Source: Hyalella azteca (lineage: Eukaryota; Arthropoda; Malacostraca; Amphipoda; Hyalellidae). Taken from it: a stretch of DNA of 64,000 nt. The notes beneath the pieces are model-generated. The model made no database searches, was not told where the DNA came from, and saw nothing but the letters and a program-made list of their open reading frames with translations. The DNA lies in NCBI RefSeq assembly GCF_000764305.2, contig NW_025943925.1, forward strand, positions 202,126-266,125, read 5' to 3'. Below are positions 50,048 to 61,661 of the stretch, piece by piece; position 1 is the first letter of the stretch, and each line of letters begins with the position of its first letter. Both the position numbers and the translations under genes were made by a program.

Positions 50048-50210
50048 CATTGCAACCGAGGCATCGCGTCTGGCTCAGTACAACAAGAGAACTACCATCA
50101 CCTCCCGGGAAATTCAGACCGCCGTCAGGCTGCTGCTTCCTGGAGAGCTGGCCAAGCACGCCGTATCAGAAGGCACCAAGGCTGTTACCAAATACACCTC
50201 TTCAAAGTAA
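50048..50210 (+). pseudogene. H2B: Histone H2B, C-terminal 53 codons, cut by adapter
   Basis: It opens in mid-gene at [20 protein letters not shown] and runs to KYTSSK and TAA (50208-50210), in one clean frame. The N-terminal half is absent because the adapter lies directly before it. It is probably a fragment of a normal replication-dependent gene rather than a true pseudogene. Confidence 0.93.
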
Positions 50211-50247
50211 CTTGATCGCGCAAGGTGGCTACTAATAATATGAACTC

Positions 50248-50263
50248 GGCTCCTCTTGGAGCC
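50248..50263 (+). terminator. Histone mRNA 3' stem-loop (H2B, +)
   Basis: GGCTCC TCTT GGAGCC, 37 bases after the H2B stop; identical to the stem-loop of the other copy. Confidence 0.92.
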
Positions 50264-50796
50264 ACAATTGTCGTCACGAAATTTTACTCGTGTTTTCATT
50301 AACATAGCTTTCCAAAAATACTTCGCAGCAGAACCGTTCTTAAGCGAAAGCAGAAAAAAATTTCACTTCTAATAGCCCGTTTTATGCGCTTCACTATGTA
50401 CACGAAATAAACGCGTCTTGCACCATAAATTCGCTAGTTTCTACACAGCAATTAACTAAGCATTCTTTGTTTTAATAAAACTATATGGTTTCATGAACGC
50501 GTCTTTCATTCACGCATAAACCTAAATTATTACCATGACATTTCTCTTGAACTTTCACTCGCTTTTCCTAGCACTGTAAAAACGTTTCCTTCAAATTTAC
50601 TGTATCGTTCCACAGATTTTCCCTAAATTGCTAAATCATTTTTAAACCCGATTTCCGCGTTTCCGAGACCAACCCTAACCATCCCAGACCAGGTGTGACC
50701 AGGATTCCAAGACAAAATTCTACAAAAGTTACTGATTGAAATTATTTTTTGTGAGCAGTTTTCTATTGAGATTTAGAAAAAAAAGACGCCGCACGC
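50264..50796. other. H2B 3' flank, then no recognised feature
   Basis: 50264-50365 resembles the flank at 48600-48734, showing that the two H2B copies come from related repeat units. Nothing else is recognised. Confidence 0.5.
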
Positions 50797-51475
50797 ATTT
50801 AGCAAAATTTAGTAAAATTTAGCAAGATTTAGCAAGATTAAGCTAGATTTAGCAAGGTTTAGCAAGATTTGGCAAGATTAAAAAAGATGTAGCAAGATTT
50901 AGCAAGATTAAGCAAGATTTAGCAAGATTTAGAAAGATTTAGCAAGATTAAAAAAGATGTAGCAAGATTTAGCAAGATTAAGCAAGATTTAGCAAGATTT
51001 AGAAAGATTTAGCAAGATTTAGCAAGATTAAGCAAGATTTGGCATGTTTTAGCAAGTTTAAGCAAGATTTTGCAAGATTTTGCAAGATTTAGCAAGATTT
51101 AGCAAGATTTAGCAAGATTAAGCAAGATTTTGCAAGATTTTGCAAGATTTAGCAAGATTTAGCAAGATTAAGCAAGATTTAGCAAGGTTAAGCAAGATTT
51201 AGAAAGATTAAGCAAGATTTAGCAAGATTAGGCAAGATTTTGCAAGATTAAGCAAGATTAAAAAAGATTTAGCAAGATTTAGCAAGATTAAGCAAGATTT
51301 AGCAAGATTTAGCAAGATTTAGCAAGATTACGCAAGATTTAGAAAGATTAGGCAAGAATTTGCAAGATTTAGCAAGATTTAGCAAGATGTAGCAAGATTT
51401 TGCAAGATTCAGCAAGATTTAGCAAGATTTAGCGAGATTTAGCAAGATTTAGTAAGATTAAGCAAGATTTAGCAA
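50797..51475. repeat. 10-bp satellite array (gatttagcaa), second block
   Basis: Same units as the array at 49077. It ends exactly at the adapter at 51476. Confidence 0.95.
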
Positions 51476-51513
51476 CTGTCTCTTATACACATCTAGATGT
51501 GTATAAGAGACAG
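51476..51513. other. Nextera mate-pair junction adapter (artefact)
   Basis: Complete 38-base head-to-head mosaic ends between the satellite and the H3 region. Confidence 0.98.
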
Positions 51514-51942
51514 GCTCTAGCCCCCGACGGTGTCGTGCCATCCGCCGGAGGGCTGTGTGTGTGGCAGAGGCGTTGTCCTCTGCTGCACGTGAAAGCGAGG
51601 GACCTCAAGGTTAGGTCTGGTCAGGAAAGGTTCGTTTACTGTGCTCTAAAAGTAGGTGAACTAGACCTGACCTGCGAGGATTCTCGCTGTGGTCTTATAT
51701 GTGTTGTGACAAGATCGAGGTATCAAGCTCTAGCCCCCTCAGTGAAATGCGCTGTGTGATATCCGTAGACATCACACAACAAGTTCGAATTTGAATACTA
51801 AATTCGAACAAATTCTTTTTGACTATGAACTTAATTTGACCATTTACTAACTCTTGACCTAATCTAGAGCGCGGCGCACTGCCACTTCTGAGAATATGTA
51901 AATTTGCCTGAAAGTTGAATATAATTTCTTAAGCAATTGAGT
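51514..51942. other. H3 downstream region, unrecognised GC-richer segment
   Basis: The phrase gctctagccccc occurs at 51514 and 51728, suggesting a repeat unit of about 215 bases. It matches no RNA gene I recognise. Confidence 0.4.
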
Positions 51943-51958
51943 GGCCCTTGATAGAGCC
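51943..51958 (-). terminator. Histone mRNA 3' stem-loop (H3)
   Basis: On the minus strand GGCTCT ATCA AGGGCC: a 6-bp stem with one G-T pair and a 4-base loop, 56 bases after the H3 stop. Confidence 0.85.
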
Positions 51959-52014
51959 TGGTTTTCCTCTAGAGCGTCTGGTTAAGCTCTTTCTCTGCCA
52001 ATTCGTACTTTGAC

Positions 52015-52494
<480 letters not shown>

Positions 52495-52497
52495 CTA

Positions 52498-52505
52498 CTT
52501 ATATA
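52498..52505 (-). promoter_or_regulatory. TATA box of H3
   Basis: TATATAAG on the minus strand, about 75 bases before the H3 ATG, as expected for an arthropod core histone promoter. Confidence 0.8.
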
Positions 52506-52639
52506 GACAAGATGCGAGAGAGTCGAGTATCCTGCCGACGTGATCGAGATTCAGAATGGTGGTAAAAACTGGTCGGCAAGCAACGTGTCTACGCAGCGGA
52601 AAACAGTCCCTTTTACCTGGGCTTTTGCCGAGTGGCTCT

Positions 52640-52647
52640 TATATAAA
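52640..52647 (+). promoter_or_regulatory. Second TATA box, divergent from H3
   Basis: TATATAAA on the plus strand, 135 bases from the H3 TATA box. Histone genes are often divergently paired, so a partner gene (typically H4) would be expected to the right. Instead a LINE fragment begins within about 40 bases. Confidence 0.5.
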
Positions 52648-52681
52648 GCGGTGTGCTTGGCTGATGCGGTATCTCCTTTGA

Positions 52682-52975
52682 TGGATAGAAGTTCTTCACA
52701 CCACATCCAAGACATCAATATCACAACAGCAGAAAATCCAAAACAAGGCCCTAAAATTCATCTCCAATACACACTGGTCAGATTTCATACCCTCAAAAAT
52801 ACTTCACGAGCAATTTGATATCCCCACCATAAACACAGTCCTCTACCACCAAGCACGTAAAACATGGTCCACCGGCTGTCAAAACCTACGACCCCCAGCT
52901 CTTCAATCAACTAATTATACCCCCCAGAAGCCACTGCTAGACAACACCCGTCATTTAAGAGCTCCAGAACACTAG
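52682..52975 (+). pseudogene. LINE (non-LTR) ORF2 C-terminal fragment
   Basis: The frame reads QNKALKFISNTHWSDF, then LHEQFDIPTINTVLYHQARK, and ends in a stop at 52973-52975. The pattern (IQNKALRFI.., a W, then a short helical tail) is that of the C-terminus of reverse transcriptase polyproteins of Jockey-type LINEs. The element is 5'-truncated; about 100 bases of C-rich 3' UTR may follow. Confidence 0.75.
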
Positions 52976-54355
52976 CATTAGGTCCCCCACCCCACCACTA
53001 TACACATAAATACACAGCGGACCATGCTGCACCCGGGCGGTAGGTGTAAATGATCACGCCAGGGGGTGGCTGGCCCCAAAACATTACACACCGTCAAAGA
53101 CACCATCACGCCGACGGACTAACGAATGTCACCGAGTGTTACGCACAGTAAAGACGAGACTTAATTTTAATAAGACAAAAGCAAAATGAAGTTACTATCA
53201 AGCTTCATTCAAATCGAACGTTAATATCGAGCAATCTTCATAATCATCGTCACCATCATCCATCATAACCCTCATCCATCTATCCATCATATCATCAACC
53301 CCTTCCCCCCCCCCAAAAAAAAAATTTTACAAACATAAAAATATTCAACAATTAAAAGAGGAGCACCGATGGTCCACGATTACCATCCAAAGCACTGACG
53401 GGTAACTCCCCCCCCCCAACCCCAAGAAAAACCCAAAGCACCAAAACTCAACCAAGTTATGCGCATTGCGCCTATTTCGTCTTCTACTGTTATTTCCTTT
53501 TCTCCTTCCTCTTTCTGGCCACTCTGTGCCACCTCTTGTTTTTTCTCCAATTTTCCTAGTGGCACCGCACCACCACCGCCGCTGCGGTCGAAAACGAAAA
53601 TCTAACATGCGTTGCGGTGCCTAGAGAGAGTCGGCGGAGTTCATTCAGAAAACATATTACAATTATGCTCTGTGAATAAACTAATACTTATACATTCAGA
53701 TCAGGCTTCACCCTTTCACTGAATTAAATTTTTATGAATACTACACTTTTAACTGTATAGTATGAATTTTTATGAATATTTTTAAACTTTTGCTTCACAA
53801 TGACCCAGGCAAAACAAAAAAAATCTGTAGAAATACATATGAAAGTATTTGAATGGTGTTGGAAAAATCTTTGTATTAAGATGCCTCGGAAACATGAAAT
53901 GTTTGTAGAAACGTGCAAAAATTGCAGGGATAAATTTTTAAAATCGTATGCACGATTTTTCGACGTATTTATTTTCTAGTTTTTTTTGTTTTTTTTTTTT
54001 TTTTTTTTTTGTTTTGCGTGGGTCAGGTTGAAGCAAAAGTTATATGTCCATAAATTGGAGAAGGAAATAGGAAGTGCTTGAAACAAACAATACAAACCAT
54101 CTCGATGATAATGGGGAAACCATCTCGCGCGTTGATAAAAAGAAAAAACTTTCGATGATAATTAAGGGGGGAAGGGCATTGGTGTTCAAATCGTAAACCA
54201 ATGAACAAAAGATGCAAACTTCAAAGGACAACTTGAAATTTTAGAGAACTTGAAGCTTTATTATAGAATGAAATTTTTATCCCTCAAACATTTCGTGTTT
54301 CCAAGGAAGAACTTCCCGTTATGAAGATTAAAGTTAGCCGCAACTATTGGGTGGA
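52976..54355. other. No gene recognised
   Basis: C-rich and poly-C/poly-A tracts at 53300-53420 and a long poly-T at 53976-54010. ORFs here lack protein character. Confidence 0.4.
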
Positions 54356-54803
54356 ATGCTAGTGAGCATCTGAGTGCTAGTGAGCATCTGAGTGCTAGTG
54401 AGCATCTGAGTGCTAGTGAGCATCTGAGTGCTAGTGGGCATCTGAGTGCTAGTGGGCATCTGAGTGCTAGTGAGCATCTGAGTGCTAGTGAGCATCTGAG
54501 TGCTAGTGAGCATCTGAGTGCTAGTCAGCATCTGAGTGCTAGCGAGCATCTGAGTGCTAGTGAGCATCTGAGTGCTAGTGGGCATCTGAGTGCTAGTGAG
54601 CATCTGAGTGCTAGTCAGCATCTGAGTGCTAGTGAGCATCTAAGTGCTAGTCAGCATCTGAGTGGCTAGTCAGCATCTGAGTGCTAGTGAGCATCTGAGT
54701 GCTAGTGAGCATCTAAGTGCTAGTCAGCATCTGAGTGCTAGTCAGCATCTGAGTGCTAGTGAGCATCTGAGTGCTAGTGAGCATCTGAGTGCTAGTGAGC
54801 ATC
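54356..54803. repeat. 18-bp minisatellite (gtgctagtgagcatctga), about 25 copies
   Basis: A near-perfect 18-base period with variants gtcagcat and gtgggcat. It is cut at the right by the adapter. A small block of the same repeat lies at 59378-59442. Confidence 0.97.
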
Positions 54804-54841
54804 CTGTCTCTTATACACATCTAGATGTGTATAAGAGACAG
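54804..54841. other. Nextera mate-pair junction adapter (artefact)
   Basis: Complete 38-base head-to-head mosaic ends between the 18-bp minisatellite and the BRCC36 exon region. Confidence 0.98.
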
Positions 54842-54846
54842 ATATA

Positions 54847-54913
54847 TTCCTCACCTCTTGATTGTGAGGGAAGACGCCATACCTCACCTCTTGATTGTGA
54901 GGGAAGACGCCAC
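54847..54913 (-). repeat. 33-bp repeat duplicating a BRCC36 splice donor
   Basis: Two units of cctcacctcttgattgtgag plus ggaagacgccat. On the minus strand each ends an exon (CAAGAG) at a gtgagg donor, at 54888 and 54855. Use of the farther donor adds 11 codons in frame. Confidence 0.85.
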
Positions 54914-57901
54914 CTCCAGGCCGGATGGTGACGGGCAAGTCGATGCGCTCACAATCTCCTCCGTGCGGGGACTCCGCTGCCTGGAAGCCTCCAATAACTA
55001 CCTTGCCGATCTAGGAAACCAATAAACATTGTTTAATATAAGACAATAAACATTGTTTAATATGAGACAATAAACATAGTTTAATATGAGACAATCAACA
55101 TTGTTTAATATGAGACAATAAACATTGTTTAATATGAGAAGAAGTGTGCAGATTATATATGGATCTTTATTCAGTTGTTTCATTTACAATGAAAGTGAAT
55201 TCAAAGGTAAGAGAGTAACAAATGATTTATTGTAAATGGATCCATAAAATGCATCAATCAAATAATTTTGGACTGGAGACGACAATGCAAGTTGAAAGCA
55301 TTGCCATGGAGACTTTAAAGCAAAAGGAAACGCCACAAAGATTTCCAGGGAATAATTTTAAGCAAATAAACCTATATATACAATTCTCAATGTAAATATC
55401 CAAAGGCATCTTTCCTATTAGGCTGCCATTAAAAAAATATAACTCAGTTCTCACTGCAGTGAGTGACAGAGCGCATTTTCTCGTCAACGAAAACGTCAAG
55501 TCACGGACGGACAGGCAGACACACAGACGGACAGACAGACGGACGGATATGACGAGCCCTGCGGCTTTTTTCCCATAAATGAGAAAATGCGCTAAAAAGT
55601 ATCAAGAAATTACTTTTTTTAACAAAATTACTTGCTTATGGTACTTTAGTAAAAATTACTTACTTTGCTGGCTTCTTGCTTGTTGAAGACAGAGAATATG
55701 ACCCCAACAAAACGGTGGTCCATTTGCTGATAACCCATTTGTGTTTGCAGGTCTGATAAAAAAAAAATATTATATACAAAAAAAATCAATATTGCTTTGA
55801 ATTATGTATAGGACAATAATTTACTGAACCAATCTAAACAGCAAATATCAGAAGCATTTGCAAAATTAACTTCAGATCTCTCTTACAATATCAGAAGCAT
55901 TTGTAAGATTACTTTCAGATCTCTTTTATAATATAAGAAAGATTTGTAAGATTACCGTCAGATCTCTCTTACAATAGAAACGAGCTTCTACACTCAGGCT
56001 GCTGGGCCACACAAGAAGTAGCATCATTTTTAGTCCATAAAATCAGCAAGCTTTGTTGGAGTTAGTCCATCATTTATATAAAAAAACTGAATGGATACCA
56101 AACTCTTGTTATAATATATAAAAAAATTACATCTATTGAAGTTCAATTGTGATAAAAGACTCACTTAGTTTCTACTTTTCAGACAACTCTTCAAATGAAA
56201 ATTTATAGATGGCACTGAACATTCTAGAATATTTCTGACCATGTTAAATGTTGTGTAAATCAACCTTGATAACATACTGCTATGGTACTCAAACATATCT
56301 CTTTTGTTCCTGACTTCTGTCCATTGATTCCACAACCGACTAATAATTAGAAATATTTTCAAATCATAGGACAATGTGCAAATAAGAAGACACAATAGGA
56401 AGAATTCATGAAAGTTAACAGGTTTGAATTTCTCACCTACAGCAGAAGGTGCCACGGTAATCTTCGGGTGGGAATGATACCATCCAACTATGTTGACGCT
56501 TGTCTTGCTGGTTTTGCTTATCTCTTCAGCTTTCTGCTGAGCCTTTAATGCAAAAATGGATATCAGTCAATGCACAATGACATGTTCAAGTTAGCATTCC
56601 TTCTCAATATTATTTTTGAAGATGAATTCTCCATCATTATTTAGCAGACAAAATTGAACAAAAATTAAATTCTCTATATAATTTTACAATATAACTAATT
56701 CTAATAAATTCTGTTGATAAATTATAAGTTTCTAATTTTTAATAACCTCCACTTTAACTTTAATTTCAAGATTTGAAGCTTTTTAAGAGTTCACCTCAAG
56801 CACTTAGTGCTTAGATATGAATAGCATCTACTATACATTCAAATCCACATTCTACAATGTTTTATAACAATGCAATCATAGCAACATATCTCGCCCACAA
56901 TCAATCAAGTCTGCCTATATTTATAAATGAAGGCTGTGAATATATACCAAAACATCAATCTATTTACTCTTCCTACAAATGTCAAACACATTGACTTACT
57001 TGGATGAGCATCTCAGGAGGGATTTCTACACGGTCTTTTCTCTTGTCCGACCTGCGCAGAATGACAGCATGGGTGACATCACACGTCACATTCTGCTCAT
57101 CCTTTTCTTCATCACTCTCTGACTGATAGAATGAAAAAAAATTAGAATCACCTGATCATTAATAATATTTCAATATTCAATGTAACTCAAAGAATTCTGG
57201 TATATTGAAAATCAATGCATGGTAAAAATCAATGTAACAGGCCATCAGAGCCTAGGCTATAGATTTTCATAAATGTTTCCATACAAGAAACAACAATACA
57301 GAAGTTGCAAATGTTTTCAATAAGGTTTCAAGGTGTTTAATAAGTTAAACAAAAACAAAAAATGAAAATATGATAGAAAAACTAGGTTGAAAGATTGCTC
57401 AAGCCTTAACACTGTCTCAGTTATTCAAACACAAATAATTTTATGGCAATCATTATGAACAAAATGTTTTTAATTAATAACATGCAGTACATCAAGTGGA
57501 AATGCAACTATTCTTGACATTTGTATTCTCAGGTGAAATAAAATGACAAATTAAAACTCTGCCTTCACCATTTGTGGATGGTGCAAGAAGTCCAAGAACA
57601 CTTGCTATTTGGTATGATGTTACAAATAGTTGTAGTGCACCCAGCTAATAGGGATACGGTACATAAGTAAGGATTGCCAGCAAATTTATTAAATTAATAT
57701 ATTTTTGTAAATCTTTATTAAATGAAACTCAAAATTTGAGCTGCATGAACATAATATAAATAATTTATTAGAAAAGACACTTACTTGGATGTAGCTTCCC
57801 ACTAGCAGCCCCATAACCTCCTCTCCATCAGTGGTATGCACATGCTGCATACACACCATGTACGCATCATGTGAGAGCACAACTTCAGAAACTTTATGCA
57901 T
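54888..57901 (-). CDS. BRCC3: BRCC36 deubiquitinase, 5' five exons
   Basis: BRCC36 is a JAMM-type, K63-linkage-specific deubiquitinase of the BRCA1-A (DNA repair) and BRISC complexes. Exons on the minus strand are 57785-57901, 57000-57122, 56437-56542, 55664-55752 and 54888-55010, with consistent phases and GT-AG borders. The MPN+ catalytic set is complete: E28 (GEEVMGLLVG), H103, H105, S113 and D116 in WYHSHPKITVAPSAVD. VILRRSDKRKDRVEI, RFVGVIFSVFN and CERIDLPVTIRP are further family landmarks. The ATG at 57899 directly follows an acceptor (ttacag), so a 5' non-coding exon probably lies upstream. The last two exons are at 61662-63147, on the wrong side. Together the exons give 280 aa, somewhat shorter than the human protein (316). 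Confidence 0.93.
55013..55138. repeat. 24-bp tandem repeat, 5 copies, next to a BRCC36 acceptor
   Basis: The unit aataaacattgtttaatatg plus agac repeats up to two bases from the acceptor of the exon at 54888-55010. Confidence 0.9.
55431..55598 (-). repeat. Structured short interspersed repeat, copy 5 (BRCC36 intron)
   Basis: Inverted orientation; arms, ctgt/ccgt core and palindrome all present. It begins 66 bases from a BRCC36 donor. Confidence 0.9.
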
Positions 57902-58449
57902 TCCTGTAATTGAAAATGATTGTCAAATGGTAATAGGTATTCTCTAGCATCAAGTACATAATATCATTAATAAACTATCATAGAATCCTTTCTCTTTGAG
58001 ACTGGCAACATAAGTGCAGTGACTCCTTAATTGGTATTGATAGTGGTGTGTTCCATCTAGAAAAGAATTAGTTTGAACTTTATCCTAGACTTGTTCAAGA
58101 TATAAAATTTTGCCGAAAAGAAACATAACTTGTCTGCAGTGCTGTATACAATGTGAATATAAATAGCATTTTGCTATAAACAGCATCTTGATACAACTTT
58201 TACACAGATATATACTAATTCATTTTACAGCCTATTCAGGGTTTAAAATTCTATCAATATTTTACATTTATTATATCTGAACTTTTGTATGTACTGATTT
58301 CAAAACATCAACTTTAAAGAAGTTAATATTGGTTAATATCTATCATCAACATGATACTAGTTGCTAATGTATATATAGTATATTCAATTTAATTTCCAGT
58401 TGCCAGGCTGACTCTAACCTCCAGTAGAAATTTTATGTACGTACCATCA
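57902..58449. other. BRCC36 upstream region as assembled
   Basis: No further exon was recognised; any 5' UTR exon and the promoter should lie here. Confidence 0.35.
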
Positions 58450-58690
58450 AAACAAATGGGGTACTGTAATAAGGGACAATTTTGAGCATTTTTTGTTGAT
58501 AACTTTTTACCATGAAACATTTCATAAATGAGTTTGAGCTTTGAGCTCATTTTAAGGTCTTTACAAGAGCTACTGTATGGCATCTCACCATCTCCAAAAA
58601 AATCCATATGCTATTTGTAAGGTGCCAGGCACAAAAGAAAAGCATCACAAATTACCCCAGGAAATGAGGTAATTTAGGACACTTGAAATA
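58450..58690. mobile_element. MITE related to that at 18989
   Basis: Shares catgaaacatttcataaa, tatggcatctc and ccatatgctatttgtaaggt with the element in CSN5 intron 1. Its ends (aaatggggta, gaggtaatttagga) are decayed. Confidence 0.75.
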
Positions 58691-58862
58691 AAACAATTGT
58701 AAAACGTTTGAAGCATGCAAAGTGTACTCATCCATTACTAACAGTACTCTGAAGGCCTCGTCTTTTATTGTAGAAAGTTTGAAGCATGCAAAGTGTACTC
58801 ATCCATTACTAACAGTACTCCAAAGTAAGTCCTCCTCTTCCTTTGTAGATGATGTAGATGCA

Positions 58863-58990
58863 GGGTTGGCGATTTTTTTTATTTTTTTTTTTAAATCAAA
58901 AAAATCAAAAATCAATGATTTTTTTGATTTTTTTCATGATTTATTTGATTTTTTTAATTTTTTCAACTTTTTTGTCTTTTTGATGTGTTA
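58863..58990. repeat. T-rich low-complexity tract
   Basis: Repeats of gattttttt/tttaatttt. The phenylalanine-rich ORF across it is not a gene. Confidence 0.8.
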
Positions 58991-59377
58991 TTTTTTATGT
59001 TGCAATTAGCTTGCTAACAATAACAGTATATGGATCATAATGGATGGCTAATAAGGGCACTTATTGCCTTCAATAATGGCCAACAGGCCAAGGTGGTGTT
59101 TACCACTTAGGGATTTTTGAGTAAACAATTATTGGTACTATGTCTATTCATTAGCTTTGTTAAGTTTGTATGGAGCAAGGTAATGAGCTAAATATTGACC
59201 ATTTAACTGGCTTCAATATACAAAAACACTTCAGGAATGCAGATCTGCTAAACATTGAAGAGTCACATAACAGATAGGTAGCTGATTGCACAGTGCACAG
59301 CACTATCAATAGATCCACTACTTTTATGTCCTAAAAATCTACCAGACTCTACCCTCTATACACACCGACTAGTAGTG

Positions 59378-59442
59378 ACTGTTAGTGCTAGTCAGCATCT
59401 GAGTGCTAGTGAGCATCTGAGTGCTAGTCAGCATCTGAGTGC
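59378..59442. repeat. 18-bp minisatellite, short second block
   Basis: Three to four units of gtgctagtcagcatctga, the same unit as at 54356-54803. Confidence 0.9.
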
Positions 59443-59534
59443 TTCATAAGTATTTTTCATAAATCGTTACAGGGCAAAGAAAGTGATAGATTTCTCACCA
59501 TAGAGTTTGTCATCATTTAAATACGCCATCGGTT

Positions 59535-59690
59535 ATGTTATATATTCATATGAACGTCACAAATATCATTGCTCTATAGTAGGAATCGTACCAACTTATT
59601 TAGTATAAAAAGTATGTAATTAATATAAAACCTCGTCAAAATTCATACGAGTAGTTCAAGTAGCTTATGAACCTGGCACGGTCCAGGTTC
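59535..59690 (-). repeat. Dispersed repeat pair, member 2
   Basis: Inverse of the block at 43731-43885. The adjoining 59690-59720 carries a partial duplicate (gttcatagacctggca). Confidence 0.85.
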
Positions 59691-59910
59691 ATAGACCTGG
59701 CATGGGTGAACTATATAAGGTTCACCCACGAGGATTTTCGTCTTTCAGTTCAGCTTTCTTGTTACGTCGCTGAGATCGAGAAACGTAAACAATCCCGTCA
59801 TTCCCACGACGGATTGGTTGACTGGTTTGATCGCATTTCGGTGATTGGTTAATGCCTGTGACGTCACTGAGATCAGTGACGTCACAGGCGAACAATGAGC
59901 TACATCCGCA

Positions 59911-60080
59911 AAAATATAACTCGGTACTCACTGCAGTGAGTGACTGAGAGCGCATTTTCTCGTCAGCGAAAACTTGAGGTCACGGACGGACGGACAGACG
60001 GACAGACAGACGGACGGACAGACGGACATGGCGAGCACAATAGTGCATTTTTTCTATAAATGAGAAAATGCGCTAAAAAT
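59911..60080 (-). repeat. Structured short interspersed repeat, copy 6
   Basis: Inverted copy with the longest acggacagacgg core. Arms and palindrome are intact. Confidence 0.9.
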
Positions 60081-61661
60081 AGGCTTCTGATGGGTCAACC
60101 TTATACTAGTCATACACGATTGTATAACTGGTATAAGATTTCGCCGCCAATTCTTATAAAAAAATTAAAACGCTGGGCAAAACGACTGGAGCACGTTTCA
60201 TATTCAGCAAGACTGAGGAATAAGAGTAGTTATTGGAGATAACTAGGTGCATGGAATGTCTAGTGTATTGAGAACTAAAGCTCGGTTTAGTGCTTTGAGA
60301 ACTAAAGCTACCGTAGGTCCGTAAACGCGATATCACCTAACTATTGTATCCTAATCAGTGCATCATCAAAATAATAAGGTTATTGAAGATTAAAGTCATC
60401 GAAAAATATCAATATATTGTCGAACAAACGATCTTTGACATTTCTACAGAGGTATCGAAAAACATCGAAATCAGGCTTACGCTAAAATAAACGGAAAAAT
60501 TTCCCTACTATAACCAAAAAACATAATAAATAACGGAATATAAAATGAACGCTGAAACAACGGAAAAAACAACAAAAAGATAAGGCAATTCAAAAGAATA
60601 CGTTGTCCGAAGCAGTTGCGCTGATACCTCATATATATGCGCCCGTTACTTAAAACTTAATTACTTAATTTGATCCTTGTTGCAGTTCAGACATTTACTC
60701 CTAATGTTATATTATCAAGCTTAAGACGCCAGGTTTCTAGCGCACGAGCGAATTCAAGGAGCTGCAGCCTATATTAATATATCTAATTTTTTCATATGCG
60801 TTTTTATGGCAATAATAGTTTTGATAGTTTCAATAATAATGGCACATTTTTATGATCTCGTATCTTGGCTCTGTATAAATACGTATCTTTTCTGTATCTC
60901 GTATCTTGGTTCTGTATCTTTTTGTTGTTTTTTTTTTCGTCTTGCATTTGTGTGCATCAAGAACGTTACCACAAACATAAGATTCTTGAAACTTAGATGC
61001 ACGACCGACTTAGAAATTATTCCGACTAGAAAAAAACGACTAAGCATAATAAATTAATGCCATCCAGATGAGAGATTACGAATGGATCAATACGTTACTT
61101 ATCTTGATTATTATATCGCAATACAAATGCAGTTTAAACCTTGAAATTGCGCCGAAGTCGACTTAACCAAAGGATGAGTGCACAGGGCGTGTTAGAAAAC
61201 ATTTTTCGTCACAACCATATACGTACATAGTTAATAATGGTCATTATCTCATCACAATTATATAGTTGAGATTAAATAACCTTTACCTTCGGTAAAAGTT
61301 GGTATTCGATCCATACCGCCAAGTTTAAGTAGAAAAAAGTCAATTGAGTGAGGCACATACATTAGGAAGTTTGTTACAAAATTTAAACGTGTTAAATAAG
61401 CTCATTTTCAAATATAAAATCTCCGATAACGAAATAGTTTCAAGAATAGTTAATATAATAGGCAACCACTTGCAATACTGTCAATTTTTTTTCGATATTA
61501 TTGACCAAGATTTATTCTACTGATACAGCTTCAAGTTTTTCGTTATTTAGAAAATCACAAATTATCTAATCAAAAATTAATATCCCAATAAAGTTCATAA
61601 GGTCACAACCACCTAGACACATCATAAATATCAAAACCTCCTAGAAATCATAAACTTTAAA
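60081..61661. other. No gene recognised
   Basis: AT-rich; no exon, RNA gene or transposon end is evident. The 3' UTR of BRCC36 would extend leftwards from 61662. Confidence 0.4.

Noticed and set aside
50033..51759. Peptides starting MYKRQ or containing VSYTHLD
   Set aside because: These are translations of the Nextera mosaic end, not biology.
53345..53608. Minus ORF in a GC-richer region
   Set aside because: Composition is driven by poly-C/poly-G runs; no recognisable protein features or splice structure.
54334..54931. ORFs made of MLTSTQ or SASEHL repeats
   Set aside because: Products of the 18-bp minisatellite; one also runs through the adapter.
54825..55025. Plus-strand ORF with an LRR-like phrase (LRCLEASNNYLADL)
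   Set aside because: It starts inside the adapter, has no donor, and is the reverse of a well-bounded BRCC36 exon.
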